From NCBI RefSeq assembly GCF_004522175.1, contig NZ_SDEB01000011.1, positions 1 through 64,000 on the forward strand: a stretch of 64,000 bases of DNA. Direction: 5' to 3'. Numbering within the stretch: the stretch's first letter is position 1; each line of letters opens with the position of its first letter. Positions 52,796 through 60,092 of the stretch are shown piece by piece. Both the position numbers and the translations under genes were made by a program. The notes beneath the pieces were generated by a model. It was not told the origin of the DNA. It searched no databases and was given only the letters and a program-made list of their open reading frames with translations. This stretch comes from Paracoccus ravus (GTDB lineage: Bacteria > Pseudomonadota > Alphaproteobacteria > Rhodobacterales > Rhodobacteraceae).

Positions 52796-53703
52796 GCTGC
52801 CCCCCGCAAATCCGCTGAAATGGCCCGGGCGATGTCATCTGCGAACTCCAGCCCCTCGCTGAGTCGCAAATGGCGCGGGGGGCAAAGGCGCGTGATATGG
52901 GCCGCCGCGCGAAGATGCTCTGCCGCCGCCCGCCCCTGCAAGAGGGCATTCCCGAAACGCGCGGCATAGGAAAATCGCATCGTGACCTGCAAGGCCGCGC
53001 TGGCCGCGATTCCACCGACCTCGCTCGTGCGGCCAAGGGGCAATCTTTCAAGGACATAGAGCCTTGATGCGGGCAATGCCTGCTCGGCGAGCGTCGCCGG
53101 AGGCAGGCGGATGCGTGTCTTGTCGATGAGATGATGGACCGTTCCACGCGCCATGGAGCCGGTCGGCGCGAATGCCGCCGCGGCCTGAGACAGCTTCAGC
53201 TGGGCAAATCCCGGCAGGATGCGGCCCGCCGGGTCGATCGCGACGATATCATCTGCAAGAATGCGCGCGCCGCGCGCGATCAGGGCCGAGGCAGTCGTGG
53301 ATTTTCCGGTTCCCTTGTCCGCCAGAAAGGCGATGGCATGACCGCGATAGAGCACCGCGCTGGCATGAAGCGCAAAGCAGCCGCGACGCCGCAGCACCTC
53401 GGCCAGGACCGGACCCAATAGCGGAAATGCGAGCAGTTCCGCAGCCGCGCCTGCGGCCGGCGAGATCGTGACGCTGCGCCCGTCTGCCGAGACGTGGAAT
53501 GCCCCGACCTCTGGCCAGTAGAAATGAGATTCCCGCGATGAAAACCGCATGCGTGGCCGCGTATCGGGATCGACCGTTCCAGAGGGCCGAAGCGTGATCG
53601 ACAGATCCGGCGCACGGGTCCGGTCGGCGGGCGCAAGCTCGGGAAGTGCCAGGTCAGAACGGATGCAAAGCCCGTAAGCGGCATAGCAATGCGCAGCAGT
53701 CAT
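52792..53703 (-). CDS. HPr kinase-like protein, putative lasso peptide kinase
   Basis: 303 residues. The C-terminal half carries the HPr-kinase-type core: ALHASAVLYRGHAIAFL, P-loop ADKGTGKST (128-136), and ARILADDIVAID (acidic pair at 151-152). The N-terminal half (1-100) is variable, as in lasso kinases. Homologues in kinase-containing lasso clusters (paeninodin and Thermobacillus types) phosphorylate the C-terminal Ser of the precursor, and the precursor here ends in Ser. The gene is coupled by 4-base overlaps to the cyclase before and the exporter after it. Confidence 0.8.
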   Translation of the reverse strand: MTAAHCYAAYGLCIRSDLALPELAPADRTRAPDLSITLRPSGTVDPDTRPRMRFSSRESHFYWPEVGAFHVSADGRSVTISPAAGAAAELLAFPLLGPVLAEVLRRRGCFALHASAVLYRGHAIAFLADKGTGKSTTASALIARGARILADDIVAIDPAGRILPGFAQLKLSQAAAAFAPTGSMARGTVHHLIDKTRIRLPPATLAEQALPASRLYVLERLPLGRTSEVGGIAASAALQVTMRFSYAARFGNALLQGRAAAEHLRAAAHITRLCPPRHLRLSEGLEFADDIARAISADLRGAA

Positions 53704-55535
53704 GTCGTCTCCATGATGGCGGGTTTGCTGGGGGCGGCCTCGCGCGCTTCGAGCCAGTCCGCCAGGGACAGGGCACGGCTGAGCCGAAAGGCGGTGCGCG
53801 CGTCCGGCACCGGATTCCGCAGCCGTTGGCCGTCAGCCCGAAGCCTGTCGATATTCACCCATCCCTGGAGTGATGCGGGATTGGCGAGCATGCGGGCAAC
53901 GCGTTTTTCGCGCGTGAGACATAGCCAGAAATGGGGCAGAAAATTCGTCTTTCCCGTCCGCTGCCGAATCTTTTCGGGCAGGATCCCGCGCATCGCCTCG
54001 CGCAGCAGGCTGCGAGGCTGGCCGCCATGGATGCGCGCATGATCCGGCTGAGCGGCGCAGATCTCGATGACGCGATGATCGTAGAAAGGGTAATGCGGCG
54101 TCACCCCGGCATCCCGCGCCGCGGCATCGAGAATCTCGAGCGCGGTTGCCGTCAGCGGTGCTCCGAGCAGCGCCACCTGATCGCGGATGGCGAGGGGAAG
54201 GCGGCTCTCGGCCATGCCCGCCCGATAGGCCCTTACCCTTTCGACAAGATCGGTTGCCGCGGCCAGGTGCGGATCGACCAGCGCACGCCAGGCCATGCGG
54301 TCTTCGACAGGCCCTGCGACGAATTGCGTGAGCTTGCGCAAGATCCGGCTGTCGCCATGGGTCGCGATCAGCTGGCCGCAATCGGTCAGAGGCGATGTCC
54401 CCACAAAACGCGCATGTTTCCATGTCAGTGCCAAGGCTTGCGCCCAGTGCCCTTGCCGCGCGATCTGTCCGATTGTCCAGGGTCCCCCATCGATGACCTC
54501 GTCACCGCCATGCCCGTCAATGATCTCGCTGCATCCCAGAGCCCGGGCCGCAGCATAAAGCTGGCGGCTGTCGGGCAGGCCCGGCGCAAAGACCGGCTGA
54601 CCCTGGTCATGGGGCGGAAGATCGAATGCTGCTCGTAAATCCACCGGCTTCAACCGCCCGCAGCCCTGAGACAGGACCATGTCGATATAGCCGCCCTCGT
54701 CCATCGCCGGGTCGTCATAGCGCAAGGACAAGGCGGGACGGCTCTGCCCCTGCCGGACCGACAGCAAGGCAAGCGAACTGGAATCCAACCCGCCGCTGAG
54801 TAAGACCGCCGTCGGGCGCTCCATGCAGCGCTGCGCCGTGGCATGGGCCAGCGCCTCGCGCAGCGCCTCGGAGGCATCACGTTCACAGGGCGTGATCCGG
54901 CTGCCGAGATCATACCATTTTTCCGGCGCGACGCGCCGCCCTTCTGCGAACCGCATCACCTGTCCCGGCTCCAGACGATGGATGCCGGAATGCGCCGTGC
55001 GGCTGGCATCCGTTTCCTGCCCGGCCAGAAAATCCGCGACCCATTCCGCGCTGATTTCCGGCCGCTCGTCCAGACCCGCAAGCACTGCGGAAATCGTCGA
55101 GGCAATGACAATCCTGTCTTTGGTCGCTGCATAGAGGATCGGACGAATGCCCATGCGGTCGCGCACGACCCAAAGTGCATTTGAGCGCCGGTCATGCAGG
55201 CAAAAGGCGAAACTGCCGCAGAAATCCTGCAAGGCCGCCGCACCGCGTTGAAGCCAGCGCGCCATGATCAGCTGCTCGGGACTGTCAGCATCCGCCGTCC
55301 CGACCAAGTCCCGCAATTGGGCCAGATCGGTGAGTCCGAGGTCGCCGCACAGCGTCAAGGGGCCGCGCCGGGCGATCTTACCGCCTTCTGCTTGCATGAA
55401 GCAGCGCCCGTCCTCGGCAAGCAGCGCTCCCGCAGGGCCGTCACGACGGCGCATATCAGAGCGGATGGCGGATAATTCATGCGACAGGATCGAGACCGGG
55501 CCGCCAACGCTGGAAAGAACGGCAAAGCGGCTCAT
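53700..55535 (-). CDS. Lasso cyclase, asparagine-synthetase-like (McjC-like, protein C)
   Basis: 611 residues in the asparagine synthetase B fold. The N terminus starts MSRFAVLS, lacking the Cys2 nucleophile of true glutamine amidotransferases, as lasso cyclases do. The synthetase domain has the ATP-pyrophosphatase loop SGGLDSS (247-253) and IIDGHGGDEVIDGG. Lasso C proteins adenylate the side-chain carboxylate of Asp or Glu at core position 7-9 and close the macrolactam with the core N terminus. Coupled to B2 by ATGA at 55532-55535. Confidence 0.88.
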   Translation of the reverse strand: MSRFAVLSSVGGPVSILSHELSAIRSDMRRRDGPAGALLAEDGRCFMQAEGGKIARRGPLTLCGDLGLTDLAQLRDLVGTADADSPEQLIMARWLQRGAAALQDFCGSFAFCLHDRRSNALWVVRDRMGIRPILYAATKDRIVIASTISAVLAGLDERPEISAEWVADFLAGQETDASRTAHSGIHRLEPGQVMRFAEGRRVAPEKWYDLGSRITPCERDASEALREALAHATAQRCMERPTAVLLSGGLDSSSLALLSVRQGQSRPALSLRYDDPAMDEGGYIDMVLSQGCGRLKPVDLRAAFDLPPHDQGQPVFAPGLPDSRQLYAAARALGCSEIIDGHGGDEVIDGGPWTIGQIARQGHWAQALALTWKHARFVGTSPLTDCGQLIATHGDSRILRKLTQFVAGPVEDRMAWRALVDPHLAAATDLVERVRAYRAGMAESRLPLAIRDQVALLGAPLTATALEILDAAARDAGVTPHYPFYDHRVIEICAAQPDHARIHGGQPRSLLREAMRGILPEKIRQRTGKTNFLPHFWLCLTREKRVARMLANPASLQGWVNIDRLRADGQRLRNPVPDARTAFRLSRALSLADWLEAREAAPSKPAIMETT

Positions 55536-55975
55536 CTTGCGCTGCCCGACGCCGGAAGGGGGTAGTCATGCAACATCACGTGGGAATGATATTGCGCCGG
55601 CGTGCCCCCCAAGACGATCGTATCTCCGGACATGAGCCAGGCATGGGGCCGAGGGTCCGCCGCCGCACTGGGGCCGCGTGGCACCGAAATCCGGATGGTC
55701 GTCGCATAGCCCTGCCGCGCCAAGAGCCATTGGCCGACCGTCGCCTGCGTCAGGCAAGTCGCTTTCGGGAAATGGCGGGAGATCGCCGCCACGGCCCATG
55801 CCGTCTCGGAAAGCACATGATCGGGCGCCCTATCCCTCGCGCGGTTGCATTCTACCAGCTGGCGCAGCCGATGGCCGCGACGACGATCCAGATGCCATCG
55901 CACCAGGAGCAGCGCGACGAGCGCTTGCGCAAACAGTCCGACATGCCGCCACGAGAGCGAAGTGATCCGCCGCAT
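55532..55975 (-). CDS. Lasso leader peptidase, transglutaminase-like (B2 protein)
   Basis: 147 residues from the ATG at 55975, four bases after the B1 stop; the longer frame runs through B1. A short helical N-terminal part is followed by the transglutaminase-like protease core: Cys74 in ATCLTQATVGQWLLARQGY, His111 in PHAWLMSGDTIVLGG and a nearby Asp118, the expected Cys-His-Asp set. B2 proteins cut the leader after the Thr-Xaa pair and hand the core to the cyclase. Here the recognition domain is a separate protein, B1. Confidence 0.88.
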   Translation of the reverse strand: MRRITSLSWRHVGLFAQALVALLLVRWHLDRRRGHRLRQLVECNRARDRAPDHVLSETAWAVAAISRHFPKATCLTQATVGQWLLARQGYATTIRISVPRGPSAAADPRPHAWLMSGDTIVLGGTPAQYHSHVMLHDYPLPASGSAR

Positions 55976-55979
55976 CACG

Positions 55980-56240
55980 CTAGACCTGCCTGACCAGACC
56001 GTTCTGGCGCATCTCGGCAACCAGCGCCAAGACATCGTTGCTGCAATCGGCGGCGCAAACTTCATAATTCGAGAGAGTAAATTCGATCAGGTCGTCGATC
56101 GATCTTGGCTCTTCCAGATTTTTCCAGATCTCTGCCCCGATTCCGTCCAGCCCAAAATAAAGATTTGATTCCAGGTTGAGAATGACAAAGCCGTCTTCGA
56201 CCTCGCAGGCGACACAATCAGGAGAGATTTCGTAAAGCAT
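55980..56240 (-). CDS. PqqD-like leader-binding protein (lasso B1, RRE)
   Basis: 86 residues. A PqqD-family RiPP recognition element: a three-stranded sheet (YEISPDCVACEVEDGFVILNLESNLYFGLDGIGAEIW) followed by helices ending EMRQNGLVRQV. B1 proteins bind the YxxPxL part of the leader and present the precursor to B2. GGTGGTGA precedes the start. It lies 51 nt after the precursor stop, with a strong hairpin between, and four bases before B2. Confidence 0.88.
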   Translation of the reverse strand: MLYEISPDCVACEVEDGFVILNLESNLYFGLDGIGAEIWKNLEEPRSIDDLIEFTLSNYEVCAADCSNDVLALVAEMRQNGLVRQV

Positions 56241-56258
56241 GACATCACCACCATATTG

Positions 56259-56281
56259 GGCGCGGCAAGTCCCGCCGCGCC
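56259..56281. other. Hairpin between lasso precursor and B1 genes
   Basis: GGCGCGGC and GCCGCGCC form a perfect 8-bp GC stem with a 7-nt loop. It starts 11 nt after the precursor stop and ends 18 nt before B1. No T run follows, so it is more likely a partial terminator or an mRNA 3'-end protector that raises precursor over enzymes. Confidence 0.7.
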
Positions 56282-56291
56282 CGTTTGTTTT

Positions 56292-56429
56292 TCAGGAAAA
56301 GGTGAGATGCGAAATCGGGGTGCCCGTGTCAAAGGCCCGGTCCAGGACGGTCCCCGTGGACGCGCCCTGAGTCATCTTCTCAAGCGAGCCATGAAGTTTA
56401 AGCTCAGGCTTTTGGTATATTTTTTTCAT
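56292..56429 (-). CDS. Lasso peptide precursor (A gene)
   Basis: 45 codons from an ATG at 56429 with TGGATGG upstream, directly before B1. The leader fits the lasso rule exactly: Tyr5, Pro8, Leu10 (YQKPEL), Gly14, Thr20 at the minus-2 position and Gly22 as core residue 1. The predicted leader is residues 1-21. The core is residues 22-45 (24 residues), starting GASTGTVLD and ending SHLTFS. Asp30 is core position 9, so the ring would be Gly1-Asp9. The tail is 15 residues with Phe12, His20 and Phe23 as possible steric locks. The C-terminal residue is Ser, the target of the cluster's kinase. Hand-computed monoisotopic mass of the cyclised core is about 2432.2 Da. Confidence 0.92.
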   Translation of the reverse strand: MKKIYQKPELKLHGSLEKMTQGASTGTVLDRAFDTGTPISHLTFS

Positions 56430-56749
56430 GATTTACCATCCAGATTGCTACGTTAACGCTGCGGTATTCGGACGCAGTTCCCCCAGTTCAATAGGTTCTC
56501 GAGCCAGAGCAACCTGTCCTTCCAGTCAGGAAATTCGATTCACCGCAGAAATTCCAGCGATTATTGAATTAACCATGAATGGCTTTTCCAGCCGGGTTAA
56601 CCACTCCCATAAATTCAAACGCATTCCCTGACGAATTATCTTGAACCCATAAAATTTTATCGACATCCCATGAATTGAGATCCATGCCCCGTGCCGATCA
56701 GACCGCCATCGTTTCTTGTGATTATTTTTCTCGGTTGAGAGGATGATTA
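56430..56749. other. AT-richer intergenic region between lasso precursor and sugar transferase
   Basis: 320 bases separating divergent transcription units. It should contain the promoter of the lasso operon (leftward) and that of the ExoY-like gene (rightward). TTAACC and GGTTAA near 56569-56601 form a loose inverted repeat. I found no second precursor-like frame on either strand and no convincing promoter consensus. Confidence 0.5.
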
Positions 56750-57466
56750 ATGATGCCCTTTGACATTGAAAACACCATGCCGCGGCAAAGAACCGCCGCT
56801 TTGCCATTCGGATCAGACGGAGCGGAATTGGCCTCTGTCGGGGCAGCCGGTCCGCTTGGCGGGCGCCGCAAGCGGTTTCTGGATATCGCCTTCGTGCTGG
56901 CCTGCCTGCCCTTCGTCGCAATCCTGATGCTGGGGCTTTCCCTGCTGATCAAGGCAAGCAGCCCCGGTCCGGTCTTTTACGGTCACAGACGTGTCGGTTT
57001 TGGCGGCGCCGAGTTTCGATGCTGGAAATTCCGCACCATGGTCACCAATGGGGACGTGGTGCTCGAGCAGCATTTCCAGCGCAATCCGGCGGATCGGATC
57101 CTCTGGAAATCCGAGCGCAAGCTCGCCGACGATCCCCGGGTGACGCCGATCGGTGCGGTGCTGCGCAAGCTGAGCCTCGACGAATTGCCCCAGCTTCTGA
57201 ATATTCTGGCCGGTGACATGAGCATCGTCGGCCCCCGCCCGGTCGTGCGCGAAGAGCTCGACAACTATGGCCAGGCCGCACCGTTTTATCTCGCGACCCG
57301 ACCCGGACTGACGGGCCTGTGGCAAATCAGCGGACGAAGCGACACAAGCTACGCCGAGCGGGTGAGGCTGGATCGGAAATACGCCTCGGGCTGGAGCATC
57401 ATCGGCGACCTGGGGATCATCCTGCGCACGGTGCCGGCGCTGCTGACCGCCCGCGGGGCGCGCTAG
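56750..57466 (+). CDS. Undecaprenyl-phosphate sugar phosphotransferase, ExoY-like
   Basis: 238 residues (adjacent ATGs at 56750 and 56753; AGAGGA upstream). Bacterial sugar transferase domain: one membrane helix (about 43-67), then KASSPGPVFYGHRRVGFGGAEFRCWKFRTM, LRKLSLDELPQLLNILAGDMSIVGPRP and RPGLTGLWQISGRSD. It moves hexose 1-phosphate to undecaprenyl phosphate, the first step of exopolysaccharide repeat-unit assembly. The length and single membrane helix match ExoY rather than the larger WbaP type. Its last 50 bases overlap the convergent polymerase gene. Confidence 0.88.
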   Translation: MMPFDIENTMPRQRTAALPFGSDGAELASVGAAGPLGGRRKRFLDIAFVLACLPFVAILMLGLSLLIKASSPGPVFYGHRRVGFGGAEFRCWKFRTMVTNGDVVLEQHFQRNPADRILWKSERKLADDPRVTPIGAVLRKLSLDELPQLLNILAGDMSIVGPRPVVREELDNYGQAAPFYLATRPGLTGLWQISGRSDTSYAERVRLDRKYASGWSIIGDLGIILRTVPALLTARGAR

Positions 57467-58700
57467 CCCGGCAGGCCCTCCGGAACGCGCGGGCATAACA
57501 GATCGCGGCAATCGTCACGACGCCCGTCAGATCGAATTGAAAGAAGAATACCACTTCGACCCCCATCGAGATCGTCTGGCGGACCATGAACAAGGCAAAG
57601 AAAACCGCTGCTGCCGAATGCGACCGAAACACCCAATACAGCGCGGCCAGAGCACCGGAGAAAAACGCGACCGCCTGCAGCGTGGCCCCGACAAGCCCGA
57701 TTTCGACTGCGTTGGAAATCATCGTGTTGTGGAAATTGAACCCGGCCCGTGAAGCGATCCCGAATCGCGCCCAGAGATCCTCGGCCAAGGGGTTGCCGTG
57801 GACCCAGAATGCTTGGAACCCGGTCCCGATCAGAGGATGTCTTGCAATTTCCTCAAAGGCGACGAGCCATAGTTCCGTGCGCCCGGTCAGCGTCACGTCC
57901 TTGCCCGTCAGGGACAGGAATGCTGTTGCGAAACTGTCTGCCTCGGATGAAAGGGCAAGGCCGACGGAAGCAAGCAGAACGAGCGTCAGGCTGGCCAGAA
58001 CCAGACGCGAGGTCGCGTCGATCCGTCGCAAGAGCATCAGGGGAATGAGAAAGGCGGTCGCAACGATCACGGCCACGAGCGCCCCCGCCGATTTGCCCAT
58101 CACGAGTAATGCAAGCCCCATTCCACTTCCGATTAGCGCGACTGCCCGCCAGAACCGATTTTCCGCGCGGCCGACAGCAACAGCCAAGGAGACAAGGAAA
58201 AACGCCCCCATCGTCATCGCGAGCGCATTCTTGCTGCCATAGATGCCTAGAAACCCCATCCCCCCCTCCCGGCTGCGACCGGAGGCGAGGCTCAGCGCGG
58301 CCGCAAGAAGCAGCACAAGCAGAAGGATACGGACGAATGTGCCGGGAGGAATGCGCTGGCAGATGGTGATTGCGACAAGAAATGTCAGGGTCAGTTGAAG
58401 CCCGTATCGGAGCGACAATTCCGGGTAGTCGGACCAGGTGAACGAGCCAAGGCACCACGCCGCCAGGGCGACCAGCACCCCTTCCTGCCGCAGCCCCCGG
58501 ATGCATGCATCCGGGCCCGTGACGACCAGCGCTGCGCCAGCGATCAGAAAGATCAGGGCCCCCAGCGACCCCATGACCGGCTGCAGCCCCAGGCCGAGAA
58601 TGCTTAGAAACGCCAACAGGGCGGGAAGTGAAAAGGGAACCGCCCAAAGCCCTGGATTGCGCACGGCATGTGGCGAGGCTCGGTGCTCCAGGCTCAGCAT
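57417..58700 (-). CDS. O-antigen ligase/polymerase (Wzy-like) membrane protein
   Basis: 427 residues with ten or eleven hydrophobic segments and AGGAGCC before the ATG. The periplasmic loop with TLTGRTELWLVAFEEIARHPLIGTGFQAFWVHG and AGFNFHNTMISNAVEIGLVG is the Wzy_C / O-antigen ligase signature, including the conserved Arg and His. It probably polymerises exopolysaccharide repeats. It runs against the other exo-type genes, and its 3' end overlaps the ExoY-like gene by 50 bases on the opposite strand. Confidence 0.85.
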   Translation of the reverse strand: MLSLEHRASPHAVRNPGLWAVPFSLPALLAFLSILGLGLQPVMGSLGALIFLIAGAALVVTGPDACIRGLRQEGVLVALAAWCLGSFTWSDYPELSLRYGLQLTLTFLVAITICQRIPPGTFVRILLLVLLLAAALSLASGRSREGGMGFLGIYGSKNALAMTMGAFFLVSLAVAVGRAENRFWRAVALIGSGMGLALLVMGKSAGALVAVIVATAFLIPLMLLRRIDATSRLVLASLTLVLLASVGLALSSEADSFATAFLSLTGKDVTLTGRTELWLVAFEEIARHPLIGTGFQAFWVHGNPLAEDLWARFGIASRAGFNFHNTMISNAVEIGLVGATLQAVAFFSGALAALYWVFRSHSAAAVFFALFMVRQTISMGVEVVFFFQFDLTGVVTIAAICYARAFRRACRASAPRGRSAAPAPCAG

Positions 58701-58921
58701 GGCTCGGCTCCTGCAATCGCCAGAGGCATTCGCCGTCCTGCGGAGATCCTCACCACATCCGGTTCCTCGACGGGCTCAACAGAGCAGATAAATGAACAGC
58801 ACTGCCTCAGAAACATGAAAAGTTTTAACTACTTAGCCAGGACCGCCCAATTGCGCCGCTTTGCTCTTCCGGGGTATCAATCCCGCCAGACGCAGGTCAA
58901 TCAAAAGGCATCGTCAATCTT

Positions 58922-60040
58922 ATGGAAAATGCGAACAACCCTTCGCGCCAACCATTGATCAGCGTCATCATGGCCAATTACCAGGCTGCACGATGGATCG
59001 GAGCGGCCATGCGTTCGGTTCTTGCGCAAAGCTATCGCAATCTTGAGTTGATCGTTTGTGACGATGCCTCGGGCGATGACAGCGTCGCGATCGCTCGGGC
59101 CATTGCAGCGCGCGACGACCGGGTCCGCGTTCTGCCGCAGCCGCAGAATGCGGGGCCGGCGGCCGCCCGCAACAGCGCGATCGAGGTCGCCCGTGGCGAA
59201 TGGATCGCGATCGTTGACAGCGACGATCTGATTCATCCGTCTCGACTGGCCCGGCTGTGGCATCTCGCCATGGCACGAGACGCGGATCTGGTGGCCGATG
59301 ACATGGTCTGTTTCGGATCGGTCTCAGCCCCCCGGACGATTCTGCAGCCCTTGCAGCCGGCAATGCCCTTCCGTCTGGATGCGGCGCAATTTCTGCTGTC
59401 AAACAGTGGCGATGCGCGGGTACCCGGCTACGGTTACCTTAAGCCGATGATCTCGCGGCGGGTCTTGGACGCAAGACGATATGATCCGAGCTTGCGGATC
59501 GGCGAGGATTTCGCCCTTGTCATGCGCCTGCTGCACGATGGTGCCCGCTACATCGTCACCCCTGACCCGCTTTATGCGTATCGCAGGCATGATGGCTCGA
59601 TTTCGCATCGCATGACGGTGAAGTACATGGAGGCGATCCTGACCGCGCATCGCGCGATGCCCCCCATGCGCGACGCGCCCGGTCGGCTTGCGGCGCAAAG
59701 GGTGCAGCAGCATCTCTCGACCGCCTTGCGCTATGAACGGCTCGTCGCGGCGATCAAGTCGCGCCATTTCGGCCGCGCACTTCGCGGCATGCTCGACCCC
59801 GCGATGATTGGTTGCCTGGGCGAAAGCCTGGCCGACCGGCACCGGCGCCGACGGCCGCAGAAACCGCAAGAGCATCGGGAACGGTCGGGAGAACTTCCAG
59901 ACCTCCCCCCGGTCGAAGGCAGATGGCCGCGCCCACCCGCCGATGATGCGGCGCACCTGGCCGCGATGGCTGCCGTCTCGGACTTCGCGCTGCCTGAGAC
60001 GGCGCCCGATTGGGCAATCTGGTTGCGAAAGCTGGCCTGA
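58922..60040 (+). CDS. GT-A glycosyltransferase family 2, ExoO-like
   Basis: 372 residues. N-terminal GT2 fold: LISVIMANYQAARWIGAAMRSVLAQSYRNLELIVCDDASGDDS, GPAAARNSAIEVARGEWIAIVDSDDLIHPSRL (DSDD as the metal/nucleotide DXD element near residue 98) and GEDFALVMRLLHDGARY with the catalytic-base ED. The arrangement resembles ExoO/ExoU of the succinoglycan pathway. The last 100 residues are Pro/Arg-rich and not conserved. It probably adds one sugar to the lipid-linked repeat unit. Confidence 0.85.
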   Translation: MENANNPSRQPLISVIMANYQAARWIGAAMRSVLAQSYRNLELIVCDDASGDDSVAIARAIAARDDRVRVLPQPQNAGPAAARNSAIEVARGEWIAIVDSDDLIHPSRLARLWHLAMARDADLVADDMVCFGSVSAPRTILQPLQPAMPFRLDAAQFLLSNSGDARVPGYGYLKPMISRRVLDARRYDPSLRIGEDFALVMRLLHDGARYIVTPDPLYAYRRHDGSISHRMTVKYMEAILTAHRAMPPMRDAPGRLAAQRVQQHLSTALRYERLVAAIKSRHFGRALRGMLDPAMIGCLGESLADRHRRRRPQKPQEHRERSGELPDLPPVEGRWPRPPADDAAHLAAMAAVSDFALPETAPDWAIWLRKLA

Positions 60041-60092
60041 CCATGGCCCATGTCGAGTCCAACGCGCAGCACTCCCGAAACGAGCGGTCGCA

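Noticed and set aside
56087-56332. 81-codon minus-strand frame covering part of B1 and the precursor end
   Set aside because: It is in another frame across the PqqD-like gene and the hairpin; the PqqD-like frame has the family fold pattern and a ribosome binding site.
56428-56631. 67-codon plus-strand frame next to the lasso precursor
   Set aside because: No ribosome binding site, no recognisable motif, and it starts opposite the precursor start. It lies in the AT-richer promoter region.
56430-56749. Search for a second lasso precursor
   Set aside because: Multi-precursor clusters exist, so both strands were read for a YxxPxL leader with Thr at minus 2. None was found here or in the other intergenic gaps between 50 and 64 kb.
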